From Roseovarius albus (GTDB taxonomy: Bacteria > Pseudomonadota > Alphaproteobacteria > Rhodobacterales > Rhodobacteraceae), in assembly GCF_900172335.1 (NCBI RefSeq), contig NZ_FWFX01000003.1:1-64000 (forward strand): a stretch of 64,000 bases of DNA, in the 5' to 3' direction. A model generated the notes under the pieces. The model was not told where the DNA came from. It did no database searches and saw only the letters and a list, made by a program, of their open reading frames with translations. This document shows positions 38,523-51,054 of the stretch, one piece after another. Made by a program: the position numbers and the translations under genes. Positions within the stretch are counted from its first letter, which is position 1. The number at the start of each line of letters is the position of its first letter.

Positions 38523-39187
38523 TTACAGGTCTTTGACTTTGGAGGGATCAAGCGGGCAGGACAGGTAGACTCCGAATTCCTGGCCGATATCGGCGCTCAC
38601 GCGGGCATGCACAGCCCCCTGACGATCAAGGAAGCGCTGGTCATCCTGCACCGGGAAAATCCCCTCGTGCCAGATACCGGCGTGGATATAGAGGCCCTTA
38701 TCCCCGTCGCACCAGAAGGCCACCACCTTGTCCAGGGTAAGGTTGTCGCCCGGCAGGGCAACCGGCACGATGAAGGGCTTGTTGTCGATCGGCCAGAACA
38801 TCTGCCCACCATCGGGGTGATAATTCATGTGCCACAGCAACACCTGATCGCGTGGTGCAGTTTGTGCTTCGGTCTTGGCCTGCTGCGGGTCGGTGGACCA
38901 GCCCAGAACATAGTTGCCATTGACCGCCTCGTTCTCACCATAAAGAACATCGCCCTGCCAAGTTCCCTTGAACACACCTTCGACATAGCCACCCTCGTCA
39001 CCGGTGCCCTCGTCAATCGGACGCCAGCCCTGTTGTGGCCAGCGGGTGATTGTGATCTCGAACGAATCCGGATCATCAACCAGACAGCCATACCCTTCGA
39101 CGCTTTTCTCGGTCGCGCGGATCAGCGGCACCTCATGCCATGGCAAAGAAGGTTTGCTGGAGGCTTCAAAGATGTATTCGGGGGCGT

Positions 39188-39191
<4 letters not shown>
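38523..39191 (-). CDS. AllA-fold (ureidoglycolate lyase family) protein
   Basis: 222 residues. The cupin-like AllA fold is indicated by HPDGGQMFWPI (where true AllA has a GSQ triad), the FIVPVALPGDNLTLDKVVAFW strand pair and GLYIHAGIWHEGI. E. coli AllA is about 160 residues; here an N-terminal half of about 60 residues is added. Its start overlaps the tmpB stop by 4 bases and the phosphatase-like gene follows after 3 bases. This operon context argues against a simple purine-catabolism role, although an 8-oxoguanine deaminase-like gene is only 1 kb away. Function is open. Confidence 0.7.
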
Positions 39192-41094
<1,903 letters not shown>

Positions 41095-43560
41095 CTAGGC
41101 GCGCATGTTCGCACCGTTGGCGTCATAGATCGGCGCGCCCAGAACCTCAGCGTCATACATCTCGCCCAGGATCTCGACCTGCAGTTTTGAACCCGCTTCA
41201 GCGTGCTCTGAACTGACATAGGCCATCGCCATGGATTTTCCTGCATGGTGCGCATATCCGCCCGAGGAAATGTATCCCACAGCCGCGCCTTCGCTCAGCA
41301 CCGCCTCGTCATTGCTGACGTCAATGCCGTCAACATCGATGGTCAGGATCACCAGCCTGCGCGCCACACCTTCATCGCGGAATTTCTGCGTCGCTTCCTT
41401 GCCAACAAAGTCCTTCTTCCAGTTAATGAAGACGTCCATACCGGATTCAACCGCGTTGAAATCAGGACGGAAATCAAGCGTCCAGACACCCCAGCTCTTC
41501 TCAAGGCGCATCGACATCAGTGCCCGCGCACCGTACCAGCGATAGCCCAGATCGTCGCCGGCCTCTTCGATCGCCTCGGCCAATTTGATCAAGTACTGCG
41601 GCTTGCAGTAGATCTCATACCCCAGTTCCCCCGAGAAGCTGATCCGGTTCAGGATCACCGGCACGCCGCCAACGTAAGTCTGGCGCAGATCGCGGAATTT
41701 GAACGCCTCGGCCGAGACATCATCACGGCTGATCCGCTGCAGCAACTCGCGCGATTTCGGCCCCGACAGTGCAATCCCGTGCCAATCATCCGAGACATTT
41801 TCATAAGACACATCGCTTGGCAGGTCTTTTTCAAACCAGCGGCGGTGTGCTTCCTGCATGGCACCCGACCCAAATAGGATGAAATGCTCTTCATTCAGGC
41901 AGGCCACAGTCAGATCACCGTAAAGCTTTCCGGCAGGGGTCAACATCGGGGTCAGTGTCAGGCGGCCCGGCTTGGGCACATAGCCCGCCAGGGTGCGGTC
42001 CAGATAGGCGCGTGCGCCTGCGCCCTTGAACTCATGCTTAGCAAAGTTCGCAATCTCGATCCCGCCGACAGCTTCGCGCACCGCTTTGACCTCGCGCGCA
42101 ACGTATTCATGACTGCGGTTGCGCTCAAATGTTGGCTCTTCGTGGGCATCCTCTGGGCTGTCGGCAAACCACAGGGCATTTTCAAGGCCAAAGCCCTGCC
42201 CCATCCGCGCGCCTTTAGCGATCAGGCGATCATAAAGTGCTGTGGTTTTCTGCAAACGACCCTTTGGCAAGGTTTCGTTCGGGAAGGTCATCACAAAGCG
42301 ACGCTCGTAGTTTTCGGTCGACTTCACGGTGCCCCAATCGGGGGTTGCCCAATCACCAAAGCGCGCCACATCCATGGCCCAGACGTCGATGGATGGCTCA
42401 CCATCGATCATCCACTCCGCCATGGTCAGGCCGACGCCGCCACCCTGACAGAAACCAGCCATGACACCCACTGCACACCAGTAGTTCTTCATGCCCGGAA
42501 CCGGTCCGATCATCGGGTTGCCATCAGGACCAAAGGTGAACGGCCCGTTGATCGCATCCTTGATGCCCGCATTGCCGATGGTTGGAATACGTTCAAAGGC
42601 CAGTTCCAGCCGGTCAGCGATCCGATCCAGATCGGGTGCCAGCAGTTCGTGACCAAAGTCCCAAGGTGTACCACCGACCTTCCAGGGCGTGCCTTTAGGC
42701 TCATAAGTGCCCAATAACATGCCCTGCCGTTCCTGACGGAAGTAAATGTTAGCCTCATAGTCGATGCCCGCAGGCAAACGACCCGCGCCTCCGGGTTTCA
42801 TCCGCTCAACGATTTCAGGGATCGCATCGGTGATCAGGTAGTGGTGCTCCATCGGTTGCACCGGGATATTGATGCCCTGCATATGGCCAACTTCGCGTGC
42901 CCAAAGGCCACCACAGTTGACGATATGTTCGGCGTTGATCACACCCAACGGCGTTGTCACATCCCAAGACCCATCAGGGCGTTGCTCAGTTTTTGTTGCC
43001 GCGCAATGGGTGAAATACTGCGCGCCGTGGACCTTTGCCGCCTTGGCAAAGGCATAGGTCGCGCCAGATGGGTCAAGATCACCGTCCTGATCATCCCACA
43101 GCGCTGCATAGTATTGGCTGGTGTCGATCAGAGGGTGCCGCTCGGCCAGTTCCTTGGGGCTGATGAACTCCTGATCCAGCCCCATGTAGCGCGCTTTTGA
43201 ACGCTCACGCTTAAGGTAGTCATACCACGTCTTGTTCGAAGCCGCGTAAAACCCACCGGTCATGTGGAGGCCGACGGAATGACCCGAGGTCTCCTCAATC
43301 TCTTTATAAAGATCAATGGTATAACCCTGCAGACGGCTGATGTTGGGATCCGAACTGATAGTGTGGATCTGCCCCGCCGCGTGCCAACTGGAACCAGAAG
43401 TCAGCTCATCGCGCTCCAGCAGAACAACATCTTTCCAGCCAAACTTGGCGAGGTGGAACAGGATCGAGCAGCCGACAACACCACCACCAATCACCACCAC
43501 TTTGGCGTGCGATGGCAGTTTTTTGGCGCCAGTGCTTTCCTCTTTTTGAATCTCAGGCAT
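41095..43560 (-). CDS. Dimethylglycine/sarcosine dehydrogenase-type flavoprotein (FAD + GcvT domains)
   Basis: 821 residues. The N-terminal DAO domain (about 20-385) has VVVIGGGVVGCSILFHLAKFG and WHAAGQIHTISSDPN, where the histidine is a likely covalent-FAD site. A linker FAO domain follows, then the folate-binding GcvT and GcvT-C domains (about 430-820) with RISFSGELGYEIY and WVxDFRPDFN-like sequences. Such enzymes oxidatively demethylate dimethylglycine or sarcosine and pass the methyl carbon to tetrahydrofolate or release formaldehyde. It closes the seven-gene run that starts with an MttB-type methyltransferase. Which N-methyl substrate it prefers is not readable. ATG at 43560. Confidence 0.85.
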   Translation of the reverse strand: MPEIQKEESTGAKKLPSHAKVVVIGGGVVGCSILFHLAKFGWKDVVLLERDELTSGSSWHAAGQIHTISSDPNISRLQGYTIDLYKEIEETSGHSVGLHMTGGFYAASNKTWYDYLKRERSKARYMGLDQEFISPKELAERHPLIDTSQYYAALWDDQDGDLDPSGATYAFAKAAKVHGAQYFTHCAATKTEQRPDGSWDVTTPLGVINAEHIVNCGGLWAREVGHMQGINIPVQPMEHHYLITDAIPEIVERMKPGGAGRLPAGIDYEANIYFRQERQGMLLGTYEPKGTPWKVGGTPWDFGHELLAPDLDRIADRLELAFERIPTIGNAGIKDAINGPFTFGPDGNPMIGPVPGMKNYWCAVGVMAGFCQGGGVGLTMAEWMIDGEPSIDVWAMDVARFGDWATPDWGTVKSTENYERRFVMTFPNETLPKGRLQKTTALYDRLIAKGARMGQGFGLENALWFADSPEDAHEEPTFERNRSHEYVAREVKAVREAVGGIEIANFAKHEFKGAGARAYLDRTLAGYVPKPGRLTLTPMLTPAGKLYGDLTVACLNEEHFILFGSGAMQEAHRRWFEKDLPSDVSYENVSDDWHGIALSGPKSRELLQRISRDDVSAEAFKFRDLRQTYVGGVPVILNRISFSGELGYEIYCKPQYLIKLAEAIEEAGDDLGYRWYGARALMSMRLEKSWGVWTLDFRPDFNAVESGMDVFINWKKDFVGKEATQKFRDEGVARRLVILTIDVDGIDVSNDEAVLSEGAAVGYISSGGYAHHAGKSMAMAYVSSEHAEAGSKLQVEILGEMYDAEVLGAPIYDANGANMRA

Positions 43561-43570
43561 GATTGTCCTC

Positions 43571-44275
43571 TTAGTTTTCAAGTTGTTCGATGATGAGCGC
43601 GTGGAACGACCACAAGCCACTCAGGTTATAATCTTCGCAATTCAATGGAATCAGACTGATGCGCTCCGTGATCCGGCTCAGGGTTTGACCTGCCCCGCCA
43701 ACGCGGCACTCCCAATCACCTTCCGCATAAAGGTCATAGAAATCGATGCGGTCCTCGCGGCGATAGTCTTCTTCGCTTTCAAATAGCGGGTATTCCGCGC
43801 GCAAAATCGCCAGTTGCGCCCGCCCTGCGGCGCGGATTGCGAACGGCGTCAGCACCTGCGTCTCCCCCTTCATCAACGCACCCTCGACCAGCGCAAAATC
43901 CTCAACTTCCCAGGGCGACGGCACCAACGGTTCCGCGCCAAGCTCGCGCAGAACTTCCATCATGTCATAGGTGTCACCTTCGCGTTCGGTGATCGCGCCG
44001 GGAAACAGAAAGTCATCGGTTTCCAAATGATTGACCCCGATCCGACGCAGAGGCCAGTATTGCGTGGCTTCCCCCGTATCCAGGCTGATCTCGATCAGGT
44101 GCTGATCGTGCAGCCCATGAAAGTGGGATCCAAGATTATCGGTGATGTCTCGCAAGACATAGAAATGTGACTGCGTGGCTGCCAATATGCGATCATCCGA
44201 AAACGTCACCCGCGGTGGGGTCGCCATGGCCACTCCGGCCAACAGACAAAGTAGAACAGTCAATAATCGCATCAT
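43571..44275 (-). CDS. Exported protein of unknown function
   Basis: 234 residues with a clear signal peptide (MMRLLTVLLCLLAGVAMA, cleavage after about residue 18). The mature part is acidic and beta-rich, with two cysteines (near 190 and 213) that could form a disulphide. No family is recognised. It overlaps the flavin oxidoreductase stop by 4 bases and is followed 10 bases later by the dehydrogenase, so it is firmly inside the operon of amine-catabolic genes. It may be a periplasmic accessory or sensor protein; this is only context. Confidence 0.75.
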   Translation of the reverse strand: MMRLLTVLLCLLAGVAMATPPRVTFSDDRILAATQSHFYVLRDITDNLGSHFHGLHDQHLIEISLDTGEATQYWPLRRIGVNHLETDDFLFPGAITEREGDTYDMMEVLRELGAEPLVPSPWEVEDFALVEGALMKGETQVLTPFAIRAAGRAQLAILRAEYPLFESEEDYRREDRIDFYDLYAEGDWECRVGGAGQTLSRITERISLIPLNCEDYNLSGLWSFHALIIEQLEN

Positions 44276-46257
44276 TTTGCGCCTCCAATCTCCAATCCGG
44301 CTTTACGGCCTTCGTAAAATGCGTAAGGCGCTTGGCGCGGGGCGGCCGCATCGCCAATCAGCAGTGGATTCCGCTCTTCGATCTCGGTTGAAATCGGATC
44401 AAAGGCGCGGTTGGTCGTCGCCATTACCAAGGCAGAGGCTGCGATCTCCTGCTCGCTTCCGTCCAACAAGTTGCGCACCGTTGCCCCTTGCCCGTGCCAA
44501 GCGGCGATCGCGCTTTCGGTGATGAACGACACGCCCAACTGCGCCAAACGTGCGCGGATCGGTATATCCGCGCTGGTGCGGGCCAACTCCTTGCCCACAT
44601 ACGGATCAGGCGTGACAATTGTCACCTGCTTGCCTGCTTCGGCCAGATGCCATGCTGTGCCAATGCCACGCATGTTGCCGCCCTCATCATAAACGATCAC
44701 GCTATCACCTAGTCGCGCGTCGCGACGCATCACCTCTTCGGGCGCATAGACATTGCCATGCTCCGACCCCGGCAAGGGTCCGAGCTGCGGGAACCAGCGT
44801 TGGGTCGCGTCCTCATCCGGCAAGGAGCCAGTCGCAAGAATAACCTCGTCGAACTCGACCTCTTGCAGGTCTTCCGCATCAAGGTAGGAGTTCAACATCA
44901 CCTTCACGCCCAGCTTATCTAACTGCCGTTCATACCAGTCCATCAAATCGATGATTTGCGCGCGACGCGGCTGTTCTCCAGCCAACCGAAACTGACCACC
45001 TATCATGGTGGAGGCCTCGTGAATTTCCACGACATGCCCACGTTCAGCCGCGACCCGTGCCGCTTCCAACCCAGCCGGGCCAGCGCCGATAACCAGCACG
45101 CGCTTGGGGGTGTCAGTTTTTACAAACCGATCTCCACCCCACACGTGTTCGCGCCCCGCCGAAGGGTTGATAAGACAGGAAATCCAGTAATCCCTTGAGC
45201 GCCGCCCCCAGCACATTTGATTGCAGGAGATACAGCCTCGAATGTCCTCCGGGCGGCCCTCTGTCACTTTGCGCGCCAAATGCGGGTCGGCAATTTGCCC
45301 GCGCACAATCGCCACCAAATCAGCCTCGCCGGAGCTCAAAACCGTTTCGGCATTTTCTGGAGTGCGGATACCACTTTCGGCCTGCACCTTAGCATGCGTC
45401 AGTTCGCGTTTCAGGACTTCAGTCGTGGAAACGGTAAGCTTCTCTCCTACTGCAAAGGTCGGCATCAGGTTTTCGAAATCCATGTATCCGCCAGAACCGC
45501 AGGTCACGTAATCCAGATGTCCGGTGGTGTCATGCAACGCGACAATCTCGGTCAGGGCCTCGGTCGCACTTAGCACTGGAACGGCGGATGAGCTGACCGA
45601 CATCCCAACAATGAAGTCCTCACCACAAGCCCGGCGAACTCCTTCTAAGATACGCATCGACATGCGCGTGCGGTTTTCCAGCGATCCACCCCACTGATCA
45701 TCGCGCCGGTTGCTCCAGGGCGTCCAAAACTGCTCCAGTAATGAATGGTAAGCCGCCCAAATCTCGACCCCATCAAAACCTGCTTTATGACACCGCACCG
45801 CCGCCGCAATGAAGGCAGCGATCATTTCTTCGATCTCAGGCTCGGTCATCGCATGGCTGCCATCGCTATCGTGATAGCTGGGCAGACCCGAAGGCCCCCA
45901 ATGTGGCTGGTAGCTCAGGTCAGAATCGCCGTGTGCGCCCACATGGTAAAGCTGTTGCAACACCACTGCGCCCGCGTTCTGTACCGGCTCCACGATCTTG
46001 CGAAAGGCCGGGATCACCGTGTCATCTTCGGCGAGGAAATTCCCGCGGGTCAGAACGCCCGTGCGATGCACCGGCATCGGCTCGGCCACGATCATGCCCG
46101 CTCCGCCAATTGCGCGTTCCAACAGATACGCGCCGAATTGTTCCCCCGGCAGACCGCCCTCTGACATATTTGCCGTATGCGCGCCAAACGTGATCCGGTT
46201 GCGCAACACCTTGTGGCGCAGAGCAAGCGGTTCAGTCAGGCGCGGGAACTGGCTCAT
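44272..46257 (-). CDS. NADH:flavin oxidoreductase, DgcA/trimethylamine dehydrogenase type
   Basis: 661 residues. An N-terminal old-yellow-enzyme TIM barrel (about 1-340, FMN) is followed by a 4Fe-4S motif C-x2-C-x3-C-x11-C near 340-360 (CISCNQMC then WISC), and then an FAD/NAD-binding half (VLVIGAGPAGLEAARVAAERG near 385). This layout is that of trimethylamine, dimethylamine, 2,4-dienoyl-CoA and dimethylglycine (DgcA) enzymes. Position between tdh and a dimethylglycine/sarcosine dehydrogenase suggests N-demethylation. Its DgcB-type electron-transfer partner is absent. ATG at 46257; an open frame reaches 46341. Confidence 0.85.
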   Translation of the reverse strand: MSQFPRLTEPLALRHKVLRNRITFGAHTANMSEGGLPGEQFGAYLLERAIGGAGMIVAEPMPVHRTGVLTRGNFLAEDDTVIPAFRKIVEPVQNAGAVVLQQLYHVGAHGDSDLSYQPHWGPSGLPSYHDSDGSHAMTEPEIEEMIAAFIAAAVRCHKAGFDGVEIWAAYHSLLEQFWTPWSNRRDDQWGGSLENRTRMSMRILEGVRRACGEDFIVGMSVSSSAVPVLSATEALTEIVALHDTTGHLDYVTCGSGGYMDFENLMPTFAVGEKLTVSTTEVLKRELTHAKVQAESGIRTPENAETVLSSGEADLVAIVRGQIADPHLARKVTEGRPEDIRGCISCNQMCWGRRSRDYWISCLINPSAGREHVWGGDRFVKTDTPKRVLVIGAGPAGLEAARVAAERGHVVEIHEASTMIGGQFRLAGEQPRRAQIIDLMDWYERQLDKLGVKVMLNSYLDAEDLQEVEFDEVILATGSLPDEDATQRWFPQLGPLPGSEHGNVYAPEEVMRRDARLGDSVIVYDEGGNMRGIGTAWHLAEAGKQVTIVTPDPYVGKELARTSADIPIRARLAQLGVSFITESAIAAWHGQGATVRNLLDGSEQEIAASALVMATTNRAFDPISTEIEERNPLLIGDAAAPRQAPYAFYEGRKAGLEIGGAK

Positions 46258-46258
46258 C

Positions 46259-47299
46259 TCAGGCGTCCCAATCCATGACAACCTTGCAGGCAGAGCCATC
46301 GTGCATGGCTTCAAAGCCGCTCGCAAATTCATCGATCCCAATGCGATGCGTGATCAGGCCGGACACGTCCAAGCCCCCCTGCACCAACGCGATCATCTTG
46401 TACCAGGTTTCAAAGATCTCGCGGCCGTAGATGCCCTTGATGTGCAGCATCTTGAAAATGACCTTGTTCCAGTCGATCTCAAAACTGGCCGGCGGGATTC
46501 CCAACAGGGCAACACGCCCTCCATTGTTCATCGCAGATATCATATCGCGAAATGCAGGGGCCGCACCTGACATCTCCAAGCCGACATCAAACCCTTCGGT
46601 CATTCCGATACGGGGCATGATGTCACGCAGCGATTCCTGATCGGCCCGGATAGTATGCTCGACCCCCATCTCCCGCGCCAGTTCAAGTCGCCCGGGATTG
46701 ATGTCGGTGATCACGACCTTGCGCGCGCCGACCTGTTTGGCGATCATTGCTCCCATGATCCCAATAGGACCGGCCCCGGTCACGGCGACGTCTTCACCTA
46801 CTAAGTCAAAGGACAACGCGGTATGCACGGCATTGCCCAACGGATCAAAGATCGCAGCAATCTCATCCGAAATATCATCCGGGATCGGCACGACATTGGT
46901 TTGTGGAAGACACAGGTATTCCGCAAAACTGCCGGCCCGTGTCACGCCCACACCTTCGGTGTTGCGGCACAAATGACCCTTACCCGCACGACAGTTGCGG
47001 CAATGGCCACAAATCACATGTCCTTCACCAGACACGCGCTGCCCGACCTCAAAGCCAGCCACTGCCGAACCGATCTCGACAATCTCGCCGCAAAACTCGT
47101 GACCCGTCACCAACGGCACAGGCACAGTTTTCTGCGCCCATTCATCCCAGTTCCAGATATGCACATCGGTCCCGCAGATTGCGGATTTCTTGACCTTGAT
47201 CAGCACATCATTTGGCCCCGGTTCGGGCACTGGCACATGTTCCATCCACAGGCCGGTTTCGGGCTGGGCTTTCACCAATGCTTTCATCTGGTTTTGCAT
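46259..47299 (-). CDS. tdh: L-threonine 3-dehydrogenase
   Basis: A 346-residue zinc alcohol dehydrogenase-family enzyme that oxidises threonine to 2-amino-3-ketobutyrate with NAD. Catalytic zinc ligands are in [18 protein letters not shown] and GHEFCGE, the structural zinc in [15 protein letters not shown], and the NAD-binding motif in [20 protein letters not shown]. Lengths and motifs match E. coli Tdh. With kbl it interconverts threonine and glycine plus acetyl-CoA. It starts 2 bases from the stop of the cysteine-synthase-like gene. Confidence 0.97.
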   Translation of the reverse strand: MQNQMKALVKAQPETGLWMEHVPVPEPGPNDVLIKVKKSAICGTDVHIWNWDEWAQKTVPVPLVTGHEFCGEIVEIGSAVAGFEVGQRVSGEGHVICGHCRNCRAGKGHLCRNTEGVGVTRAGSFAEYLCLPQTNVVPIPDDISDEIAAIFDPLGNAVHTALSFDLVGEDVAVTGAGPIGIMGAMIAKQVGARKVVITDINPGRLELAREMGVEHTIRADQESLRDIMPRIGMTEGFDVGLEMSGAAPAFRDMISAMNNGGRVALLGIPPASFEIDWNKVIFKMLHIKGIYGREIFETWYKMIALVQGGLDVSGLITHRIGIDEFASGFEAMHDGSACKVVMDWDA

Positions 47300-47300
47300 G

Positions 47301-48260
47301 TCATGCTCCCCATAAATCTGTCGACAGATATTTCAGACCGCTGTCGCACACGACCATCGCCACTGTTCCACCCGTTTCAGGCCCGCGCAGCAACTTTACC
47401 GCCGCTGCCAAGTTGGCCCCGGCAGAATAGCCGCCAAAGATGCCTTCTCTTTGGGCCAATAGCCGTGCGTGGTCTCGCGCTTCTTTCCCGGACACTGTCA
47501 GCACGCCAGACAGTTCGACACCGTTCAGGTGCTCAAGGTCCGAAATCAAATAACCGCCACCTTGAATTGGATGGTCTGGTTTGGAAACCTTTCCGCCCGC
47601 GATGGCCTCGGCTCCTTCAGGTTCGACCCCGTAGCAGTTCACACCTTTCGGCATGAAAAACCGCGCACATCCCCCCAAGGTGCCACCGGACCCTGCAAAA
47701 TCACAAAAGGCCGTCACCTTACTCTGTGTCTGCCCCCAGATCTCCGGCGCTGTACCGGTTTCATGCGCCTTTGGGTTGCCATCTCGCATAAACTGATCAG
47801 CCCGAAAGGCTTTGCGCTCTGCTGTTGTCCGCTGTGCAGTCTCATCAACCAGCGCCAGATCAGCACCCGAAACTTCACCCTTCCGGCTTCCCTCCGCTTG
47901 CTGTACCAGAATAACCTCGGCCCCTAGCGCGCGCATCATTCGGGCACGCTCTTCGGAATTGCCTTCGCTCATGACAGCAATGAATGGATGCCCTAGAATG
48001 CCGCAGACAATGGCCAAACCGGTCCCCATGTTGCCTGAGGTCAACTCGACAACAGCCTGCCCCTCAGCCAAATCGCCCGACGCACGCGCCTCTTCAATAA
48101 TGGCTTTCGCCGCACGGTCCTTCTTGGAAAGACCTGGCAAAAGATAGTCCAATTTGGCAACGATCCGGCCATCCAGACCCAAGGTCTCTACCACGCGGCT
48201 CAGGTTCACCAACGGTGTCTCTCCGATCGCATCTATGGCCGAAGGCAGCAGCGGTTTCAC
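47301..48260 (-). CDS. Cysteine synthase-like PLP (fold type II) enzyme
   Basis: 319 residues. The PLP lysine lies in [12 protein letters not shown] (family GxxKDR), the asparagine/glycine loop in [11 protein letters not shown] (the usual SGNTG changed to SGNMG), and phosphate-binding glycines in [11 protein letters not shown]. It resembles CysK/Cbs-type beta-replacement enzymes. It sits between kbl and tdh, overlapping the kbl stop by 4 bases, a place where no cysteine enzyme is expected; a role on threonine, serine or aminoketobutyrate-linked chemistry is possible. The changed loop may mean a changed substrate. Confidence 0.83.
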   Translation of the reverse strand: MKPLLPSAIDAIGETPLVNLSRVVETLGLDGRIVAKLDYLLPGLSKKDRAAKAIIEEARASGDLAEGQAVVELTSGNMGTGLAIVCGILGHPFIAVMSEGNSEERARMMRALGAEVILVQQAEGSRKGEVSGADLALVDETAQRTTAERKAFRADQFMRDGNPKAHETGTAPEIWGQTQSKVTAFCDFAGSGGTLGGCARFFMPKGVNCYGVEPEGAEAIAGGKVSKPDHPIQGGGYLISDLEHLNGVELSGVLTVSGKEARDHARLLAQREGIFGGYSAGANLAAAVKLLRGPETGGTVAMVVCDSGLKYLSTDLWGA

Positions 48261-49453
48261 TTGATCACTCCCAACTCGCGGCCCACAGCCTCGAAAGCAT
48301 CAATCGCCTGATCCAGCATTTCACGGGTTAACGCTGCACTCATCTGTGTGCGAATTCGGTCTTGGTCACGTGGCACAACCGGGAAGCTGAAGGCGGTGAC
48401 ATAAACGCCGCGCTCGTTCAGCTTGGCTGCCATCTCCTGCGCCAGTTTTGGATCGCGCAGCATCACGGGAATGATCGCATGTTCCCCCGGCAGCAGTTCA
48501 AACCCCAGCGCGCCCATACGTTCGCGAAAATAAGTGGCGTTTTCCCACAGCTTTGCGCGCAGGGCATCGCCATTATCCAATATGTCGAACACTTTCAAAG
48601 ACGCGGCCGCAATGACCGGAGCCAAGGTGTTTGAAAACAGATAGGGACGTGACCGCTGGCGCAGCCAATCGACCACCTTGGCCGAGGCGGCGGTGTACCC
48701 ACCCGAAGCTCCGCCCAACGCCTTACCCAAGGTTCCGGTGATGATATCGACGCGGTCCATCACGTCGCAATGCTCGGGTGTGCCACGCCCATTGGGGCCA
48801 ACGAACCCCACTGCGTGGCTGTCATCCACCATGACCATGGCATCGTATTCTTCGGCCAAGTCGCAGATCTCTTCGAGCTTGGCAAAGTAGCCATCCATCG
48901 AGAAAATCCCATCTGTGGCAATCAGCCGGTGTTTCGCACCCGACGCTTCCTGCAAACACCGTTCCAGATCGGCCATGTCGGAATTTGCATAGCGATACCG
49001 CTGCGCCTTGCACAGGCGTACGCCATCGATGATGCTAGCGTGGTTCAAAGCGTCTGAAACAATCGCGTCCTCTGGGCCCAAAATAGTCTCGAACAGACCA
49101 GCGTTGGCATCAAAGCAGCTTGAATAAAGAATGCAGTCTTCCATCCCAAGAAAACCAGCGATCCGCTTTTCCAACTCTATATGTTCTTCCTGCGTGCCGC
49201 AAATGAAACGCACAGACGCCATGCCATAACCATAACGATTTAGTGCATCACGCCCAGCCTGAATGATGTCTTCGTTATCCGAAAGCCCCAGATAGTTGTT
49301 GGCACACAGGTTGATCACCTGATCACCCGAAGCTAAGGCCACCTGCCCCGCCTGTTTGCTGCTGATCACCCGTTCGGATTTGTACAGCCCGTCGTCACGC
49401 AGCCCGTCCAGCCGCCCCGCAATGTCTTGGTCAAATCTGTCTGATGCACGCAT
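48257..49453 (-). CDS. kbl: Glycine C-acetyltransferase (2-amino-3-ketobutyrate CoA ligase)
   Basis: 398 residues of the alpha-oxoamine synthase family. Visible are [13 protein letters not shown] [28 protein letters not shown] [28 protein letters not shown] and the PLP lysine in [16 protein letters not shown]. It joins glycine with acetyl-CoA or splits aminoketobutyrate. ATG at 49453 follows GGGAGG; a longer frame to 49660 is not family-like. It follows the methyltransferase gene by 22 bases. Confidence 0.96.
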   Translation of the reverse strand: MRASDRFDQDIAGRLDGLRDDGLYKSERVISSKQAGQVALASGDQVINLCANNYLGLSDNEDIIQAGRDALNRYGYGMASVRFICGTQEEHIELEKRIAGFLGMEDCILYSSCFDANAGLFETILGPEDAIVSDALNHASIIDGVRLCKAQRYRYANSDMADLERCLQEASGAKHRLIATDGIFSMDGYFAKLEEICDLAEEYDAMVMVDDSHAVGFVGPNGRGTPEHCDVMDRVDIITGTLGKALGGASGGYTAASAKVVDWLRQRSRPYLFSNTLAPVIAAASLKVFDILDNGDALRAKLWENATYFRERMGALGFELLPGEHAIIPVMLRDPKLAQEMAAKLNERGVYVTAFSFPVVPRDQDRIRTQMSAALTREMLDQAIDAFEAVGRELGVIK

Positions 49454-49475
49454 GGTCTGTCCTCCCTTTGGTCTT

Positions 49476-50996
49476 TTAGTACCATGCCTCAGGTATTTCT
49501 GATTTGCGACGGGCAACGTAATCGCGCAGTTCTTCGTCCTTGGCTTCATCAAGCTTGGGCGCTTCATACTGGTTGAGCATGGCGTTCCATTTTTCATAGG
49601 CGCGCTGACGCATGTCTTTTGATCCACCCTCTTCCCAGCTTTCGACATTTTCGCTGTCACTCAGCGCGGGTTCATAGAACGCGGTGGTGTAGTTGCGCAT
49701 CGTGTGGGCAGATCCAAGGAAGTGACCACCCGGGTCAACTTCTTCATAAGCATCGCGTGCGAACGCCTCGTCCGAGATATCCAATCCTTCACCCAGCACC
49801 TTTTGATAGCTCCCCAGACGATCCGCATCCATGATCAGTTTTTCAAACCCGGTACAGAGGCCGCCCTCCATCCAACCGGCAGAGTGCAGAACAAAGTTCG
49901 CCCCGGCCAGCATGGTTGAATGCATCGAATCCGCGCTTTCGTACGCTGCCTGCGCATCCTCGATCTTGCTTGCGGTCAAAGACCCACCACAGCGCAGCGG
50001 CAGACCGGCCCGGCGGGCCATCTGGCCGATGGCGTAGTTCGAAATTACCGGCTCGGGCATGCCGAATGTTGGCGCGCCAGACTTGAGGCTCATCGAACTG
50101 AGGAAGTTGCCCAGAATAAACGGAGCCCCCGGGCGCACGACCTGCGCAAAGGCACAGCACATCATCGCTTCGGCCATTGCTTGCGTGACACTGGCGGCTG
50201 TTGAGACCGGCCCCATTGCGCCCGACAGGATAAACGGCACCACAACGATCCCCTGCCCACGTCCGCAATAGACCCGGATCGCCTCGGTCACCACGCGGTC
50301 GACCAGCAGCGGCGAGTTTGTGTTAACGTTGCCCATGATGACGCAATGCTCGTCCATCACATCCTTACCATGCAGGATCTCGGCCATATCAACGCTGTCC
50401 TGCGCGCGGCTCATCTCGGTGATGGCCCCCAGATGGGGCTTATCACTGCGGGTCATGTGGGTATAAACCATATCCAGATGGCGATGGCTGACCGGCACAT
50501 CGCACGGCTCGCAAATCACCAGCCCGGTGTGATGCAGGTTTGGGTGCATATAGGCCAGCTTCACCAGCTTCTCGAAGCTTTCCATATCGCCATAACGCCG
50601 CCCACATCCGACATCGCGTACGAAAGGTGCGCCATAGATCGGGGCAAAGACCTGATTGGTGCCACCGATGGTGACATTGCGCGCAGGATTGCGGGCCACT
50701 TGGGTAAATTCGCGCGGTGCCTTGGCACACAGGCTACGAATCCAGTCGGCAGGTGCCTTGACGATGTCACCTTCGATCTGTGCACCGGCTTCCTTCCAGA
50801 TCCGCAACGCCTCGGGGTCATCGCGAAAGGCGATGCCGATCTCTTGCATGATCCAGTCAACCTGCGTCTCCAGCTTGACCACCGCCTCTTCGTCCAAGAT
50901 GTCATAAAATGGCAAACGCCGCTGCACATGAGGCGAGGCCGGGGCGACAAAAGCCTCTGTTTCTGTGGTGCGTCTGCTTCTTGCGCGTCGTGCCAT
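49476..50996 (-). CDS. MttB-family (non-pyrrolysine) methylamine methyltransferase
   Basis: 506 residues, TIM-barrel trimethylamine methyltransferase superfamily. There is no in-frame amber codon, so this is the non-pyrrolysine branch whose characterised members demethylate glycine betaine, carnitine or proline betaine with a corrinoid protein. Visible blocks are [32 protein letters not shown] and [21 protein letters not shown]. The N terminus is Arg-rich ([12 protein letters not shown]). No corrinoid protein or methylcobalamin:folate methyltransferase lies in the window. First gene of the seven-gene minus-strand run. Confidence 0.87.
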   Translation of the reverse strand: MARRARSRRTTETEAFVAPASPHVQRRLPFYDILDEEAVVKLETQVDWIMQEIGIAFRDDPEALRIWKEAGAQIEGDIVKAPADWIRSLCAKAPREFTQVARNPARNVTIGGTNQVFAPIYGAPFVRDVGCGRRYGDMESFEKLVKLAYMHPNLHHTGLVICEPCDVPVSHRHLDMVYTHMTRSDKPHLGAITEMSRAQDSVDMAEILHGKDVMDEHCVIMGNVNTNSPLLVDRVVTEAIRVYCGRGQGIVVVPFILSGAMGPVSTAASVTQAMAEAMMCCAFAQVVRPGAPFILGNFLSSMSLKSGAPTFGMPEPVISNYAIGQMARRAGLPLRCGGSLTASKIEDAQAAYESADSMHSTMLAGANFVLHSAGWMEGGLCTGFEKLIMDADRLGSYQKVLGEGLDISDEAFARDAYEEVDPGGHFLGSAHTMRNYTTAFYEPALSDSENVESWEEGGSKDMRQRAYEKWNAMLNQYEAPKLDEAKDEELRDYVARRKSEIPEAWY

Positions 50997-51054
50997 GTGC
51001 CGAGTCTCCTATGTCTTAAAATCAATCTAATACAGTTTTTTTATCCTGTGATCC

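Noticed and set aside
46341..49660. Ribosomal or long-leader starts of kbl, tdh and the flavoprotein
   Set aside because: The upstream in-frame extensions of kbl (to 49660) and the flavoprotein (to 46341) run into neighbouring genes and do not look like their families.
49476..50996. Pyrrolysine-containing trimethylamine methyltransferase
   Set aside because: The 506-residue frame has no internal amber codon and no pyl genes are near; it belongs to the non-pyrrolysine branch.
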